Translations under genes and position numbers: made by a program
Shown here: in pieces, positions 32,631 through 41,199 of the stretch
Layout: every line of letters begins with the position of its first letter
How positions within the stretch are numbered: the first letter of the stretch is position 1
Assembly: GCA_017517765.1 (NCBI GenBank)
Contig: JAFWYE010000006.1
Span: forward strand, 310,001-374,000
Origin: Bacilli bacterium
Lineage (GTDB): Bacteria; Bacillota_I; Bacilli_A; RFN20; DUOF01
Direction of reading: 5' to 3'
DNA length: 64,000 nt
Notes under the pieces: generated by a model
What the model saw: only the letters and a program-made list of their open reading frames with translations
Told to the model about the DNA's origin: nothing
Databases searched by the model: none

Positions 32631-34178
32631 TTATCTTCTTTTCCAAGTTCTTGGACTAAACAATATTAATACTGGTAAAATTTCTAGACGCCCTAGGATC
32701 ATTGCAAATCCTAGAATTAATGTTGAAAAATCACTATACCCAGCAAAACTAGAATATGGTCCTACAGCTTCTAATCCAGGTCCTATATTAGAGAAACAAG
32801 ATAAAGCTGCTGTAAAGTTAGATGTAAATCCATGTTCTACAACATATGTTCCTACACCATTTTCAGAAGTTATTTCTATCATAGTCCCATTAATTGGATC
32901 AAATGATAAGATTAAAATAACTATAATTAATGCAAAGAAGTATAGTGTAAAATAAGCAAACACATCGTTAATAACACTTTCCTCTAAAGGCTTATCATCA
33001 AACTTTGTTTTTGGAACATATCTAGGATTTATAAGTTTTCTAAGATTTCTAATTGTCCCTTTTATTGCAATAACTATTCTTGATACTTTAAGACCGCCAG
33101 CAGTACTTCCTGCCATTGCTCCAGTAAACATAAGTATAATTAATACCATCTTAGCTATATTAGGCCACAAGTTAAAGTCAGTAGAAGAGAATCCTGCTGT
33201 TGTCATAATTGAAGCAACTTGGAAGTAAGCATGCCTGAAGGCTTCTTCAGTAGAGTAAACCCTAACTAAATCTCCTGCTTTTGTAATTAAGCTAATAAAG
33301 ATTAATCCAACTGATGCCAAAAGAATAGCACCATATGTTTTTAATTCATCACTTTTTAAAACTTCTTTAATTTTCCCCAAAATAATCAAATAGTATAAAC
33401 TAAAGTTAATACCAAACAATAGCAAAGATGTAGCTACCACATATTGAGCATATGGAGACATTAACTCTAAACTTCCTGGAATAATGCTAAATCCACCAGT
33501 TCCTGCACAACCAAAAACAGTTACCATACTAAAGAAAACATGTTCTGATTCATATCCAGGAATTGGCTTAGCAAATAGTAATAAAATAAATGTTATTATA
33601 GTTAGCCCTAGATACATCAAATACAATATTCTGGAAGTTACTCTCATCTTGGTAGCTAATTTTCCAACTTGGGGCCCAGCACTTTCAGCCTTAAGCAAGT
33701 GAAGTGAAGACCCTTCATCACTTTCTGGAATAAATATAAGAATAAATACTAGAATTCCCATACCGCCAATCCAATGGGTAAAGCTTCTCCAAAACAAGGA
33801 ACTATGGGATATTTTAGTAATATCTGTAATAATACTAGCTCCAGTTGTAGTAAATCCTGATGCTGTTTCAAAAAATGCATCAATATAATTAGGAATATCT
33901 CCATTTATTACAAATGGTACAGCTCCAAACAAGGCCAAGATAAACCAAGTAAGAGCAACTAATGCAAATCCTTCTTTTTGATATAATGCATTCCTTTTAG
34001 GTTTCAATAATTGAAGTAAAAATCCTATTCCAACAAGTCCTATTATAGGGAGAAGGAAAGCTAATATATTTATCAATCCCTCTTTATATATCATAGAAAT
34101 TATTAATGAAGGAACCATCAAGATTCCCTCAAGAATCATTATCTTTCCAAATATTCTTAATAATTTTTTATAATTCAT
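32631..34178 (-). CDS. trkH: TrkH-family potassium uptake channel subunit
   Basis: The 515-aa membrane protein has the four-fold M1-P-M2 layout of TrkH: repeated pore-loop filters in ETASGFTTTGAS, FGCAGTGGFS, MTTAGFSSTDFN and SNIGPGLEAVG. The GAMAGSTAGGLK segment corresponds to the gating region. It forms the ion-conducting dimer and needs TrkA for gating. The ATG follows an AGGTG-type SD 12 bp downstream of trkA. Confidence 0.95.
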   Translation of the reverse strand: MNYKKLLRIFGKIMILEGILMVPSLIISMIYKEGLINILAFLLPIIGLVGIGFLLQLLKPKRNALYQKEGFALVALTWFILALFGAVPFVINGDIPNYIDAFFETASGFTTTGASIITDITKISHSSLFWRSFTHWIGGMGILVFILIFIPESDEGSSLHLLKAESAGPQVGKLATKMRVTSRILYLMYLGLTIITFILLLFAKPIPGYESEHVFFSMVTVFGCAGTGGFSIIPGSLELMSPYAQYVVATSLLLFGINFSLYYLIILGKIKEVLKSDELKTYGAILLASVGLIFISLITKAGDLVRVYSTEEAFRHAYFQVASIMTTAGFSSTDFNLWPNIAKMVLIILMFTGAMAGSTAGGLKVSRIVIAIKGTIRNLRKLINPRYVPKTKFDDKPLEESVINDVFAYFTLYFFALIIVILILSFDPINGTMIEITSENGVGTYVVEHGFTSNFTAALSCFSNIGPGLEAVGPYSSFAGYSDFSTLILGFAMILGRLEILPVLILFSPRTWKRR

Positions 34179-34190
34179 TTTTACACCTCA

Positions 34191-35546
34191 CTATTCAAAC
34201 GCATCTGTAAGGTCTTCAAATTCTTTATGAGTTGTAACAATAATTACTCCATCTCCTAATTTAATGCATTCATTTCCATCCGGAATAATAACCTTATTAT
34301 CTCTTATAATACATGCCACAAGAGTATTATCTACCATTTCTAAATTCTTAAATGGAACTCCATATATTTCAGACTCTTGCTTAGCAATAAATTCTACTGC
34401 TTCAACATTATCATTAACAAGACGATATAAAGTAATTACATTACTTCCCCTTCTATTTGATAAAGCTCTAACATAACTAATAACTTTACTAGCAACAATG
34501 TTTTTAGGAGACACACTATTTATAGTACCTAAATCTCTTGCTATTCCTACTAATCCTGCTCTTTTAACTTTTGCTATAGCTTTTCTAACATTTAATTTTT
34601 TAGCATACATAGAAACAATAATATTTTCTTCATCTACATCAGTTAAAGAAACAAATGCATCCATAGATTCAATGCCCTCTTCAAGTAAAACATCATGATC
34701 TGTACCATCACCATTTATAACACTAACCTTAGGTAATAATGCTGCTAATTCTTCACATACATCTTTGTTCTTTTCTATGATTTTTAAATTATGTCTTTTA
34801 TGAGATACTTCTTTACCAAGATAATAAGATATCTTATTTCCACCAATAATCATTATATTTTTTAATGGTACTTTAATAAGATTTAACTCAGTAATAAACG
34901 CATTTAAAGAACTTGTATCAGCAGTAACATTGATTTTGTCACCTTTTTTGATAACAAATTTACCAGAAGGAATAATTACTTCTTCCCCTCTTTGAACTGC
35001 ACATATTAATACTTTTGTTTCAAGTTTCTTTCTTATAGATATTAAACTTTCACCAATTAATGGAGAACCATCATCAACTAGTATTTCAACTAAAGTAACT
35101 TTTCCATTAGCGAATCTTTCAATTTTACTAGCAGATGGCAAGTTAATCATATTAGCAATTTCAATTGCTGTCTCATGTTCTGGATTAACAATTAAATCTA
35201 GTCCTAACTCATCTCTTAGTATAGCACCTTGCTTATAATATTCAGGGCTTCTAACTCTAGCAATTGTATGTTTTGCTCCAATCTTTTCAGCAACTAAACA
35301 CGCTAAAATATTGATTTCATCACTTGTTGTAGTAGCAATTAATAAATCAGCATTTTTAACATTTGCTTCTTGCAATATATCCAAACTTGCACCATTACCA
35401 GCAACTCCTGAAACATCAAATTTTTCAATAAGTCTAGTTACCTTTTCTTTATCTTCATCAATAATAGTAATTGCATGACCCTCTTTTGAAAGTTCTTCTA
35501 AAATTGTTCTTCCAATAGTGCCACACCCTATAAGTACTATGTTCAT
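34191..35546 (-). CDS. trkA: TrkA potassium-channel regulatory protein
   Basis: The 451-aa soluble protein contains two RCK_N/RCK_C units. The first Rossmann motif is IGCGTIGRTILEELSKEGHAITIIDED; the second begins IMIIGGNKISYYLGKEVS. Both have the usual C-lobes (SPLIGESLISIRKKLET; SEIYGVPFKNLEM). These rings bind nucleotides and gate TrkH at the inner membrane. It is the first gene of the trkA-trkH pair. Confidence 0.95.
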   Translation of the reverse strand: MNIVLIGCGTIGRTILEELSKEGHAITIIDEDKEKVTRLIEKFDVSGVAGNGASLDILQEANVKNADLLIATTTSDEINILACLVAEKIGAKHTIARVRSPEYYKQGAILRDELGLDLIVNPEHETAIEIANMINLPSASKIERFANGKVTLVEILVDDGSPLIGESLISIRKKLETKVLICAVQRGEEVIIPSGKFVIKKGDKINVTADTSSLNAFITELNLIKVPLKNIMIIGGNKISYYLGKEVSHKRHNLKIIEKNKDVCEELAALLPKVSVINGDGTDHDVLLEEGIESMDAFVSLTDVDEENIIVSMYAKKLNVRKAIAKVKRAGLVGIARDLGTINSVSPKNIVASKVISYVRALSNRRGSNVITLYRLVNDNVEAVEFIAKQESEIYGVPFKNLEMVDNTLVACIIRDNKVIIPDGNECIKLGDGVIIVTTHKEFEDLTDAFE

Positions 35547-35583
35547 TTCATCAACTCCGATACTCCCCTATTATACACCATTA

Positions 35584-35612
35584 TAAAAAAAAGGGATATA
35601 TTTCCCCTTTTA
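35584..35612 (-). terminator. intrinsic terminator after the MazG-like gene
   Basis: AAGGG/CCCTT stem with an AT-rich loop, T8 on the minus strand; overlaps the gene end. Confidence 0.55.
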
Positions 35613-35939
35613 ATCCTCTATAACCTTTTCTAGATATATTTTCTTATTAAAAGCACCTCTTTTAATACTTTTTTGCTTCGCACACTCTATTACTTCTTCT
35701 AAACTTGAACCCTCTATTATTGCTAAAGCACTTATAATTTCTAACATATCCGCTAACTCTTCAATTCTCTCTTCTTTACTAGAAGTATTACAAACCTCAT
35801 TATATTCTTCATATAGTTTCTTCTCTAACTCCTCTTTATATTCCTTGTCTGTTAATATCCTAGTATAAGGCTCTCCACCATTTTTTCTAATAATTTCAGG
35901 TATATTATCTCTAACTAATTTGTTATAAATTTTTTCCAT
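35610..35939 (-). CDS. MazG-like nucleotide pyrophosphohydrolase
   Basis: The 109-aa protein begins NKLVRDNIPEIIRKNGGEPYT, the signature of phosphoribosyl-ATP pyrophosphatase/MazG-like house-cleaning enzymes. It then has EEYNEVCNTSSKEERIEELADMLEII with the metal-binding ExxE...ExxD pattern. It probably hydrolyses non-canonical NTPs; the substrate is not known. The ATG at 35939 is best spaced from GGTGAT. Confidence 0.9.
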   Translation of the reverse strand: MEKIYNKLVRDNIPEIIRKNGGEPYTRILTDKEYKEELEKKLYEEYNEVCNTSSKEERIEELADMLEIISALAIIEGSSLEEVIECAKQKSIKRGAFNKKIYLEKVIED

Positions 35940-35971
35940 TTTCATCACCATAAATATAATAACATATAAAC

Positions 35972-36001
35972 AAAAAAAGGAATAGCAATGCCATTCCTTT
36001 T
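35972..36001 (-). terminator. intrinsic terminator after the 36013 gene
   Basis: AAAGGAATGGCA / TGCTATTCCTTT (wobble) hairpin and T7 on the minus strand. Confidence 0.8.
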
Positions 36002-36012
36002 AGGACTTTGGA

Positions 36013-36240
36013 TTAGTCTTTTTTGTATCCGATATTTCTTGCTTTCTTTGGATCAAAGAATAGGTTAGATACAGAAGCAACTAGAGCATAAATACCCATA
36101 GTTAAGATTGTAGCCCAAATGTAAGCACCTGTTCTTGAAGTATATCCACTAGGTTTTAAGCTAGTGTGGTTGATAATTAAACTACCAAGCCATCCAAGAA
36201 AGAAAGTTAACACAAAACGAATAACTTTATTATTATCCAT
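36013..36240 (-). CDS. small TM2-like membrane protein
   Basis: The 75-aa protein has two hydrophobic helices (VIRFVLTFFLGWLGSLIINH and AYIWATILTMGIYALVASVSNL) separated by a short polar loop, and a basic C-terminus. The FFLGWLGSLII pattern resembles TM2-domain proteins, but no full TM2 motif is visible. A clear AAAGGAGG precedes the ATG. Single-gene unit with its own terminator. Confidence 0.7.
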   Translation of the reverse strand: MDNNKVIRFVLTFFLGWLGSLIINHTSLKPSGYTSRTGAYIWATILTMGIYALVASVSNLFFDPKKARNIGYKKD

Positions 36241-36317
36241 CTAAACGTCCTCCTTTTATGATAATTTCATAGTATATTTTTTTATCTCTTAATGCAATGA
36301 AAACACCTTTTTTTAAC

Positions 36318-36346
36318 AAAAAGGGATTTTTTTAAACAAAATCCCC
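36318..36346 (-). terminator. intrinsic terminator after the 36346 gene
   Basis: GGGATTTT/AAAATCCC stem followed by T5 on the minus strand. Confidence 0.7.
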
Positions 36347-36639
36347 TATCTTTTTATAACTCTATTTAAATTTTTATATAAAGCCTCAAATACTCTTTTG
36401 CCACTATGAGGTTTATCTGCCCCTATACTAGAAATATATCTTCTTAATTCTATATTTATTTCTTTATCATATATTTCTTTTTCATGCTCTTTTATAAATG
36501 TTAATGCCATATTATTACAATATTCATCTATAGCCGTTTGTAAATCCTTATAATCTAACTTATCTTTATAAATTGAGGTGAAAGCAAGTGCTTGCTTTTC
36601 TTTCACTTCTAGTAATTCTATTAACCCTCTAGCATCCAT
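36346..36639 (-). CDS. hypothetical helical protein
   Basis: A 97-aa, all-helical, charged protein (ARGLIELLEVKEKQALAFT, then DKEINIELRRYISSIG). No family recognised. Its ATG overlaps the TAA stop of the upstream HD gene by one base (TAATG), which couples their translation. Followed by a terminator. Confidence 0.65.
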   Translation of the reverse strand: MDARGLIELLEVKEKQALAFTSIYKDKLDYKDLQTAIDEYCNNMALTFIKEHEKEIYDKEINIELRRYISSIGADKPHSGKRVFEALYKNLNRVIKR

Positions 36640-37202
36640 TATAATAACACCCTCATTATACTATCAAATTTTTCTTTAGAGTATTCCTTAGTCTCCTTAC
36701 TCATTTTATTATAACTTTTTTGAATTTTATTTTTCACAAAATTATTACAACTCATGATATCTTCTCCTAGATATGCTCTCCAACAAATTAGTTCAACAAA
36801 GCTATCTAAGTGACTAAGTGCATCAGCATCAGCAACACATATTTCTTCAATTGAAAACTTTTCTCTAACTACACTTGCCCTATGATTATTAATACATAGT
36901 TTAACTCTGTTTATAAAATCCATATCATAACCATCTTTAGCTAAAATTTCTTCAGCTAAATTAGCACCAATGATATGATGATTATCTCTATTATCGAAAT
37001 CAATCAAATCAGCATAATCATGAAATAAAGCAGCAATTTCTACTATATCTTTGTCAGCACCATACTTATCCGCTAATAAACAAGCATTTTTAATTACAGG
37101 CAATAAATGATAATTCCATGTTTGTCCAATTTTACAATTTTGACTTTTATCAAAAATCTCAGATTGCTCTTTTATTAATTTATAATATTTTTCATATTTC
37201 AT
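36639..37202 (-). CDS. HD-domain hydrolase
   Basis: The 187-aa protein has WNYHLLPVIKNACLLADKYG (first His), AALFHDYADLIDFD (HD doublet), HHIIGANLAEEIL, INNHRAS, and VADADALSHLDS (late Asp). This arrangement fits the HD phosphohydrolase fold with a metal centre. Substrate unknown. The start at 37202 follows CGAGGTGAT; a longer upstream frame is not supported by an SD. Coupled to the 97-aa gene. Confidence 0.88.
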   Translation of the reverse strand: MKYEKYYKLIKEQSEIFDKSQNCKIGQTWNYHLLPVIKNACLLADKYGADKDIVEIAALFHDYADLIDFDNRDNHHIIGANLAEEILAKDGYDMDFINRVKLCINNHRASVVREKFSIEEICVADADALSHLDSFVELICWRAYLGEDIMSCNNFVKNKIQKSYNKMSKETKEYSKEKFDSIMRVLL

Positions 37203-37260
37203 AAAATCACCTCGTTTATTATATAAGCATACATAATATCCTTCAACTATTATTTCAATG

Positions 37261-37287
37261 AAAAACAAACACCTTTAAGTGCTTGTT
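37261..37287 (-). terminator. intrinsic terminator after the 37286 gene
   Basis: AACAAGCAC/GTGTTTGTT nine-pair stem (one wobble) and T5 on the minus strand; overlaps the stop. Confidence 0.75.
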
Positions 37288-37768
37288 AATCAATACTTTC
37301 AATTACATAAAGACTTTCAGAATCATCTACAGGCTCACCACAATAACTACATACACTAGTTAAATTAATATTTAGCACAGCCCCACAATTACTACATCTA
37401 TACACTATATCCTTATTGTGCCCTTGATATTTAACTTTAAGTGTAACATTTCTTACACTTCTAGTTTTTTCTCCTTCTTTAAACTTCCTAGTTTTTCTAT
37501 CTATTTTATAATCTATATATTTGACTACTAAATTAGCTACAATAAGATCATTTTCTACTCTTATAATGTCTACCGAAGCTACATTTAACTCCCCATATTT
37601 TTGTACAACATTATTTTCAATGTTATATTTAATTTTTTCTTCATAGTGAGTTGCCAAGTCATCTGTTAAATATTGCCTAACTCTATTTATATCTTCTTTT
37701 GTAATCGCATACAATAACATGATATACATGTTTTTTATCTTACTAATTATCTCTTGAGTATCATCCAT
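37286..37768 (-). CDS. Tim44-like domain protein with zinc ribbon
   Basis: The 160-aa protein is a free-standing Tim44-like (NTF2-like) domain: AITKEDINRVRQYLTDDLATHY followed by VRNVTLKVKYQG. It ends in a CxxC...CxxC zinc ribbon (YRCSNCGAVLN, then VCSYCGEPV). It is a shorter paralog of the membrane-anchored upstream neighbour, with which it shares the Tim44 + ribbon order. The gap is 1 bp, so both are co-translated. It may partner or regulate that protein. Confidence 0.75.
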   Translation of the reverse strand: MDDTQEIISKIKNMYIMLLYAITKEDINRVRQYLTDDLATHYEEKIKYNIENNVVQKYGELNVASVDIIRVENDLIVANLVVKYIDYKIDRKTRKFKEGEKTRSVRNVTLKVKYQGHNKDIVYRCSNCGAVLNINLTSVCSYCGEPVDDSESLYVIESID

Positions 37769-37769
37769 A

Positions 37770-38660
37770 TTATCTTCTGCTCCTTGTTTGACGTAACACT
37801 TTTTTATCTGCTAATCTAAGTGTATTTGTATTAGTATGTACTACAGTTCCACAATGAGAACAAATTACACCTTCCTCATTTTTTATTTCACTACCACAAG
37901 ATGGACAAATAATTGTCTTGGGTTCTACATTTCTAACTAGCTTAAATTCATAAGTATAATCAATTACATCTGTAGCTTTACCCCTAACAACCTTCTTACT
38001 TCTATCATCTATAATATAATCCTTACATCTAATTCTAAAGATCATAACAATTGTTTCTTTACCTTTATACTTTCTTTTTGAAGAAATATGACCACTAATA
38101 AAGAAATAATCTTTCATAATATTAGTCTCGCCCTTTTCAATCAAAGTATCAAGTTGCATAAGATACATATTATACATTTCATCTGTAAGTAAATGTCTTA
38201 CAGGCTCTAAATCCTTTTTCATCCAAGCATCATTTAATTCTTTATACATTAAATAAGCTTGCATATTTAAATCTTCATCCACACTCATCCAACTTGTATC
38301 TACAAGAGGAACACTGCTTTTATTTGGCATTTCCCTATTCAAAAGCCAAACAATAGTTAATGGAACCCCTACAGCAAGGCCACAAATAAATAAAGCCAAA
38401 AGCATAGTGCCTATGTCTGCGCTTCCTCCACCACCAGAGTAGCTTCCATTATTGTAGCCACCAGAATAGTAGTAATCATCGTCATCATCGTCATCCCAAC
38501 TAGAGCCACCACCCCAATCAGAACCTCCTGAATCATAACCACCATCATAGCCACCATCAAAACCAATATCAGCTTTAACAGTGTTTGAAACTGTAAATGG
38601 AGAAATTAATGTAATAGCTAATAAAAAAGAAAATATTATTTTTAGGACTTTATTTTTCAA
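37770..38660 (-). CDS. membrane-anchored Tim44-like protein with Gly/Asp-rich linker and zinc ribbon
   Basis: The 296-aa protein has a signal peptide (MKNKVLKIIFSFLLAITLIS), a low-complexity extracytoplasmic linker rich in Gly, Asp, Ser, Tyr and Trp (~residues 32-78), one membrane helix (IGTMLLALFICGLAVGVPLT), a cytoplasmic Tim44-like domain (MQAYLMYKELNDAWMKKDLE, ending VIDYTYEFKLVR), and a zinc ribbon (TIICPSCGSEIKNEEGVICS). Such proteins are common in Bacillota without known function. The start is a TTG at 38660, chosen because AAGGTGAT fits it; the GTG at 38669 overlaps the SD. Confidence 0.8.
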   Translation of the reverse strand: MKNKVLKIIFSFLLAITLISPFTVSNTVKADIGFDGGYDGGYDSGGSDWGGGSSWDDDDDDDYYYSGGYNNGSYSGGGGSADIGTMLLALFICGLAVGVPLTIVWLLNREMPNKSSVPLVDTSWMSVDEDLNMQAYLMYKELNDAWMKKDLEPVRHLLTDEMYNMYLMQLDTLIEKGETNIMKDYFFISGHISSKRKYKGKETIVMIFRIRCKDYIIDDRSKKVVRGKATDVIDYTYEFKLVRNVEPKTIICPSCGSEIKNEEGVICSHCGTVVHTNTNTLRLADKKVLRQTRSRR

Positions 38661-38724
38661 ATCAATCACCTTTTAATAAGATATTACAACATTAACACAC
38701 TTAATTAAAATCAAATTAGAATAT

Positions 38725-39243
38725 TTAAATGAAATCTCTCCATCCTTCACTCTCTCTTGGCTCAGTTGATCCTTGATATTTTCCATTATATAAATTCACG
38801 TCTCCATATACCTTCCAAAAAGTAACTTGACCTATTTTCATACCTTTATATATTTTAACAGGTTGAGTAGCATGTAATTGTAAAGTTAAATTTCCTTTAA
38901 ATCCTATATCTACTAAATCAGAAGTAATTTGAACAAATAAACCAAGTCTACCAGTAGAACTTCTACCAGTAATAATAGGTACGTAATAGTCACTACCAAA
39001 TACTTCCTTAGTAAAACCCAAATACACCTTATTAGGTTCTAAAACTAATCCATCATCAGGAATTTCTATTATCTCGGTTTCTTGTTTCCTTTTAGCATCA
39101 AGAACACTATTTTTATAAACTTTAACATAGTCTCCTAAAGTGTAATTATAACTATTTGGATTTATATTAGTTTCATCAAATGGAACAATTGTAATCCTTT
39201 TACTTTCAACCTCTTCTTTTATTTTAATACCCGATAAAATCAT
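38725..39243 (-). CDS. dCTP deaminase-like protein, catalytic Glu replaced
   Basis: The 172-aa protein has the dCTP-deaminase/dUTPase fold signature: INPNSYNYTLGD, ITGRSSTGRLGLFVQ, and IGFKGNLTLQLHA followed by KIYKGMKIGQVTFW. The Ser and Arg of GRSSxxR are kept. The residue that aligns with the catalytic Glu in the G-x-[IL]-[TV]-L-E-[FL] motif is Gln (LTLQL). The downstream enzyme may therefore not deaminate, or acts as a dUTPase-like or regulatory subunit. It abuts its paralog at 39244 with no gap. Confidence 0.85.
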   Translation of the reverse strand: MILSGIKIKEEVESKRITIVPFDETNINPNSYNYTLGDYVKVYKNSVLDAKRKQETEIIEIPDDGLVLEPNKVYLGFTKEVFGSDYYVPIITGRSSTGRLGLFVQITSDLVDIGFKGNLTLQLHATQPVKIYKGMKIGQVTFWKVYGDVNLYNGKYQGSTEPRESEGWRDFI

Positions 39244-39771
39244 TTAAACTCCTCCATTTTCATAATATAAACTTATATGAGGCTTACGATGCATATTATA
39301 TTTTCCACTCTCATAAGTGTATGTTTTATCACCATCAAGTTTCCAAAATGTGACCTGCCCTATTTTCATATTAGGATACACTCTTAAAGGCTCTACACAC
39401 TTAAGTTCTAATGTCCAACAATGATTACAACCCACATGTCCTAATGGAGCAGTAACTTGTAAAAACAAACCTAACCTGCCAACTGAACTCCTACCTATAA
39501 GTTGAGTAACATACTCCTTACTACCTATAACTTCAACAGTACTAGCTAAATAAAGAGTATTAGGCTTTAAAACATATCCTTTTTCATCAATTATTATTCT
39601 TTTAAAATTAGTTGGCTTTTTAGGATCTATTATTTCATCAGTTAACTCTAGTAGTTCATTTCCTAGCCTATAATTATAACTATTAGGATTAACTAGTTTT
39701 TCATCAAATGGTTCGATTGTTATATTACCATTTTCCACTTCTTCTTTAATTTTCAACCCAGACAATATCAC
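39244..39771 (-). CDS. dcd: dCTP deaminase-like protein
   Basis: The 175-aa paralog of 38725 has VNPNSYNYRLGN, LIGRSSVGRLGLFLQ and CWTLELKC followed by RVYPNMKIGQVTFW. The WTLEL carries the Glu expected to activate water, so this copy is likely the active dCTP deaminase. The loop before it (GHVGCNHCW) has an odd Cys/His cluster compared with the paralog. dCTP deaminase supplies dUTP for thymidylate synthesis. It lies between a radical-SAM gene (6 bp) and the paralog (0 bp). Confidence 0.85.
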   Translation of the reverse strand: MILSGLKIKEEVENGNITIEPFDEKLVNPNSYNYRLGNELLELTDEIIDPKKPTNFKRIIIDEKGYVLKPNTLYLASTVEVIGSKEYVTQLIGRSSVGRLGLFLQVTAPLGHVGCNHCWTLELKCVEPLRVYPNMKIGQVTFWKLDGDKTYTYESGKYNMHRKPHISLYYENGGV

Positions 39772-39777
39772 AAATAT

Positions 39778-40521
39778 CTACTCTCCTACACAGTTACACT
39801 CATAACACTTATTACTAAACTCTTTTTTCTCTTTTAATTCCCAATTGCTATAAAATTCATTATCACTCCATAAGATTATCCCATCAAAACAACACGCACA
39901 ATTATCTCTCTCAAATATCACTTTCTCATCTTCATATTCAAAATCAACATATAACGCCTCCCTAAAAGGTGTATCAGGATAAAGTGTCCTTACCACATAT
40001 TCATCAACATAACATGAAGTGTTATTAATTAAGTTATTTAGCTTTTCTTTTGTATCAATTGCTCCTTTTAATAAAGCCACAGATAACCTCAATTTAATAA
40101 AAGGATATGTACTTCTAAAATACTTTAATTTATCCATCAAATTCACATCCACTTTATTAAACATATATTTTTTATTAACATTATCATCATCACTAACTAA
40201 AGAAATATCTAATTCATCAATATTTCCTGCCTCTTTTAAAATAAAGCCATTTGTATATAACTTGATATATGAATTAGGAATTATCTCTTTAATTGTATTA
40301 ACAATATAACTAAGATTATCATTTAAAAATGGCTCTCCTCCGCCTGTTATTTCAAACCTAGTTATCCCTATTTCTTTTAATCTTCTGATATTATCCTTAA
40401 ATTTCTTATCACACTTTAATACATTTTGCTTTTTATTATATTCTCTACTCTTAGATATACAAAACACACAATCACAATTACAATTTTTTTGAATTGGCAC
40501 AACATAACATTTACTAGCCAT
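39778..40521 (-). CDS. radical SAM enzyme
   Basis: The 247-aa protein has the CxxxCxxC [4Fe-4S] motif in CNCDCVFC, followed by FEITGGGEPFLN (GGE, SAM-binding) and KLYTNGFIL. A C-terminal cysteine set (NCACCFDG and KCYECNC) may bind an auxiliary cluster. The substrate is unknown. Its start overlaps the upstream kinase-like gene by 8 bases, and two dCTP-deaminase-like genes follow; this suggests a nucleotide-related role. Confidence 0.85.
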   Translation of the reverse strand: MASKCYVVPIQKNCNCDCVFCISKSREYNKKQNVLKCDKKFKDNIRRLKEIGITRFEITGGGEPFLNDNLSYIVNTIKEIIPNSYIKLYTNGFILKEAGNIDELDISLVSDDDNVNKKYMFNKVDVNLMDKLKYFRSTYPFIKLRLSVALLKGAIDTKEKLNNLINNTSCYVDEYVVRTLYPDTPFREALYVDFEYEDEKVIFERDNCACCFDGIILWSDNEFYSNWELKEKKEFSNKCYECNCVGE

Positions 40522-41026
40522 TTAATATTTCCTCCATTAACATATTTAGATTATTTTCATACTCATCTAAATCATTTATATTATCAACTTCATAATCACA
40601 AGGTATTTCATTTTGCCATTCTATAGTGAGTTTAGGATTAGCTTGAGTTATATCATCCCTATCTCTTTTAAACCCATTAATTTTTATAAACTTAAATCCA
40701 AGTTTCTTTAAATATTCATAGTCCATAGTTCTACAATCATCATTTGTAATAATTGTATTTATATCATCTTTATAATCATTTAACTTATTAGAAAAAGTAT
40801 CTAATAGGTAACTAGGATTTTCTTTTCTTATTTTTACTCCCAAGAATTGTAATAGTTCTCCATCTTGTTTATTATTACACTCCCTACCTATCTTTTTATA
40901 AAATTCCTCTTGTAATTCATACAAAGGATCTGCAATTTTAATATTCTTTATTTTATATTTTTTCTTTAATATTTCTATTGCAGTAGATTTCCCATACCCA
41001 GATGGAGCAAGTAAACAAAGTTTCAT
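40514..41026 (-). CDS. P-loop nucleotide kinase-like protein
   Basis: The 170-aa protein opens with CLLAPSGYGKSTAIEIL (Walker A) and has KIADPLYELQEEFYKKIGRE, LLQFLGVKIRKENPSY and TNDDCRTMDYEYLKKLGFK in the order of dNMP/deoxynucleoside monophosphate kinase-like P-loop proteins of phage type. The late IKINGFKRDRDD may be the lid. The exact substrate is not determined. The ATG at 41026 is 7 nt from GGGGG. First gene of the kinase-rSAM-dcd-dcd operon. Confidence 0.75.
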   Translation of the reverse strand: MKLCLLAPSGYGKSTAIEILKKKYKIKNIKIADPLYELQEEFYKKIGRECNNKQDGELLQFLGVKIRKENPSYLLDTFSNKLNDYKDDINTIITNDDCRTMDYEYLKKLGFKFIKINGFKRDRDDITQANPKLTIEWQNEIPCDYEVDNINDLDEYENNLNMLMEEILNG

Positions 41027-41084
41027 ATTCATTCCCCCTAGGTCATTATAAAAAGAGGAAAAACAAAGAGTCAATTAGCCAAAA

Positions 41085-41110
41085 GTGTAGTTCTACCAAT
41101 AGTAGATAGA
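41085..41110. repeat. TCTAC-CAATA-GTAGA palindrome
   Basis: A perfect TCTAC/GTAGA inverted repeat around CAATA, similar to ATCTAC-CAAAA-GTAGAT near 28440. It lies upstream of the kinase-rSAM-dcd operon start. It might be a shared operator. Confidence 0.35.
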
Positions 41111-41114
41111 AATT

Positions 41115-41146
41115 AAAAAACATGTTAATCATAATGGCTAACATGT
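41115..41146 (-). terminator. intrinsic terminator downstream of the HD-fusion gene
   Basis: ACATGTTA/TAACATGT stem followed by T6 on the minus strand, 54 bp after the annotated stop of the HD-fusion gene. Confidence 0.75.
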
Positions 41147-41199
41147 CTATTTTTAAACTTTCTTTTTATTGTTTTAATATATTCATCTATATCTAATAC

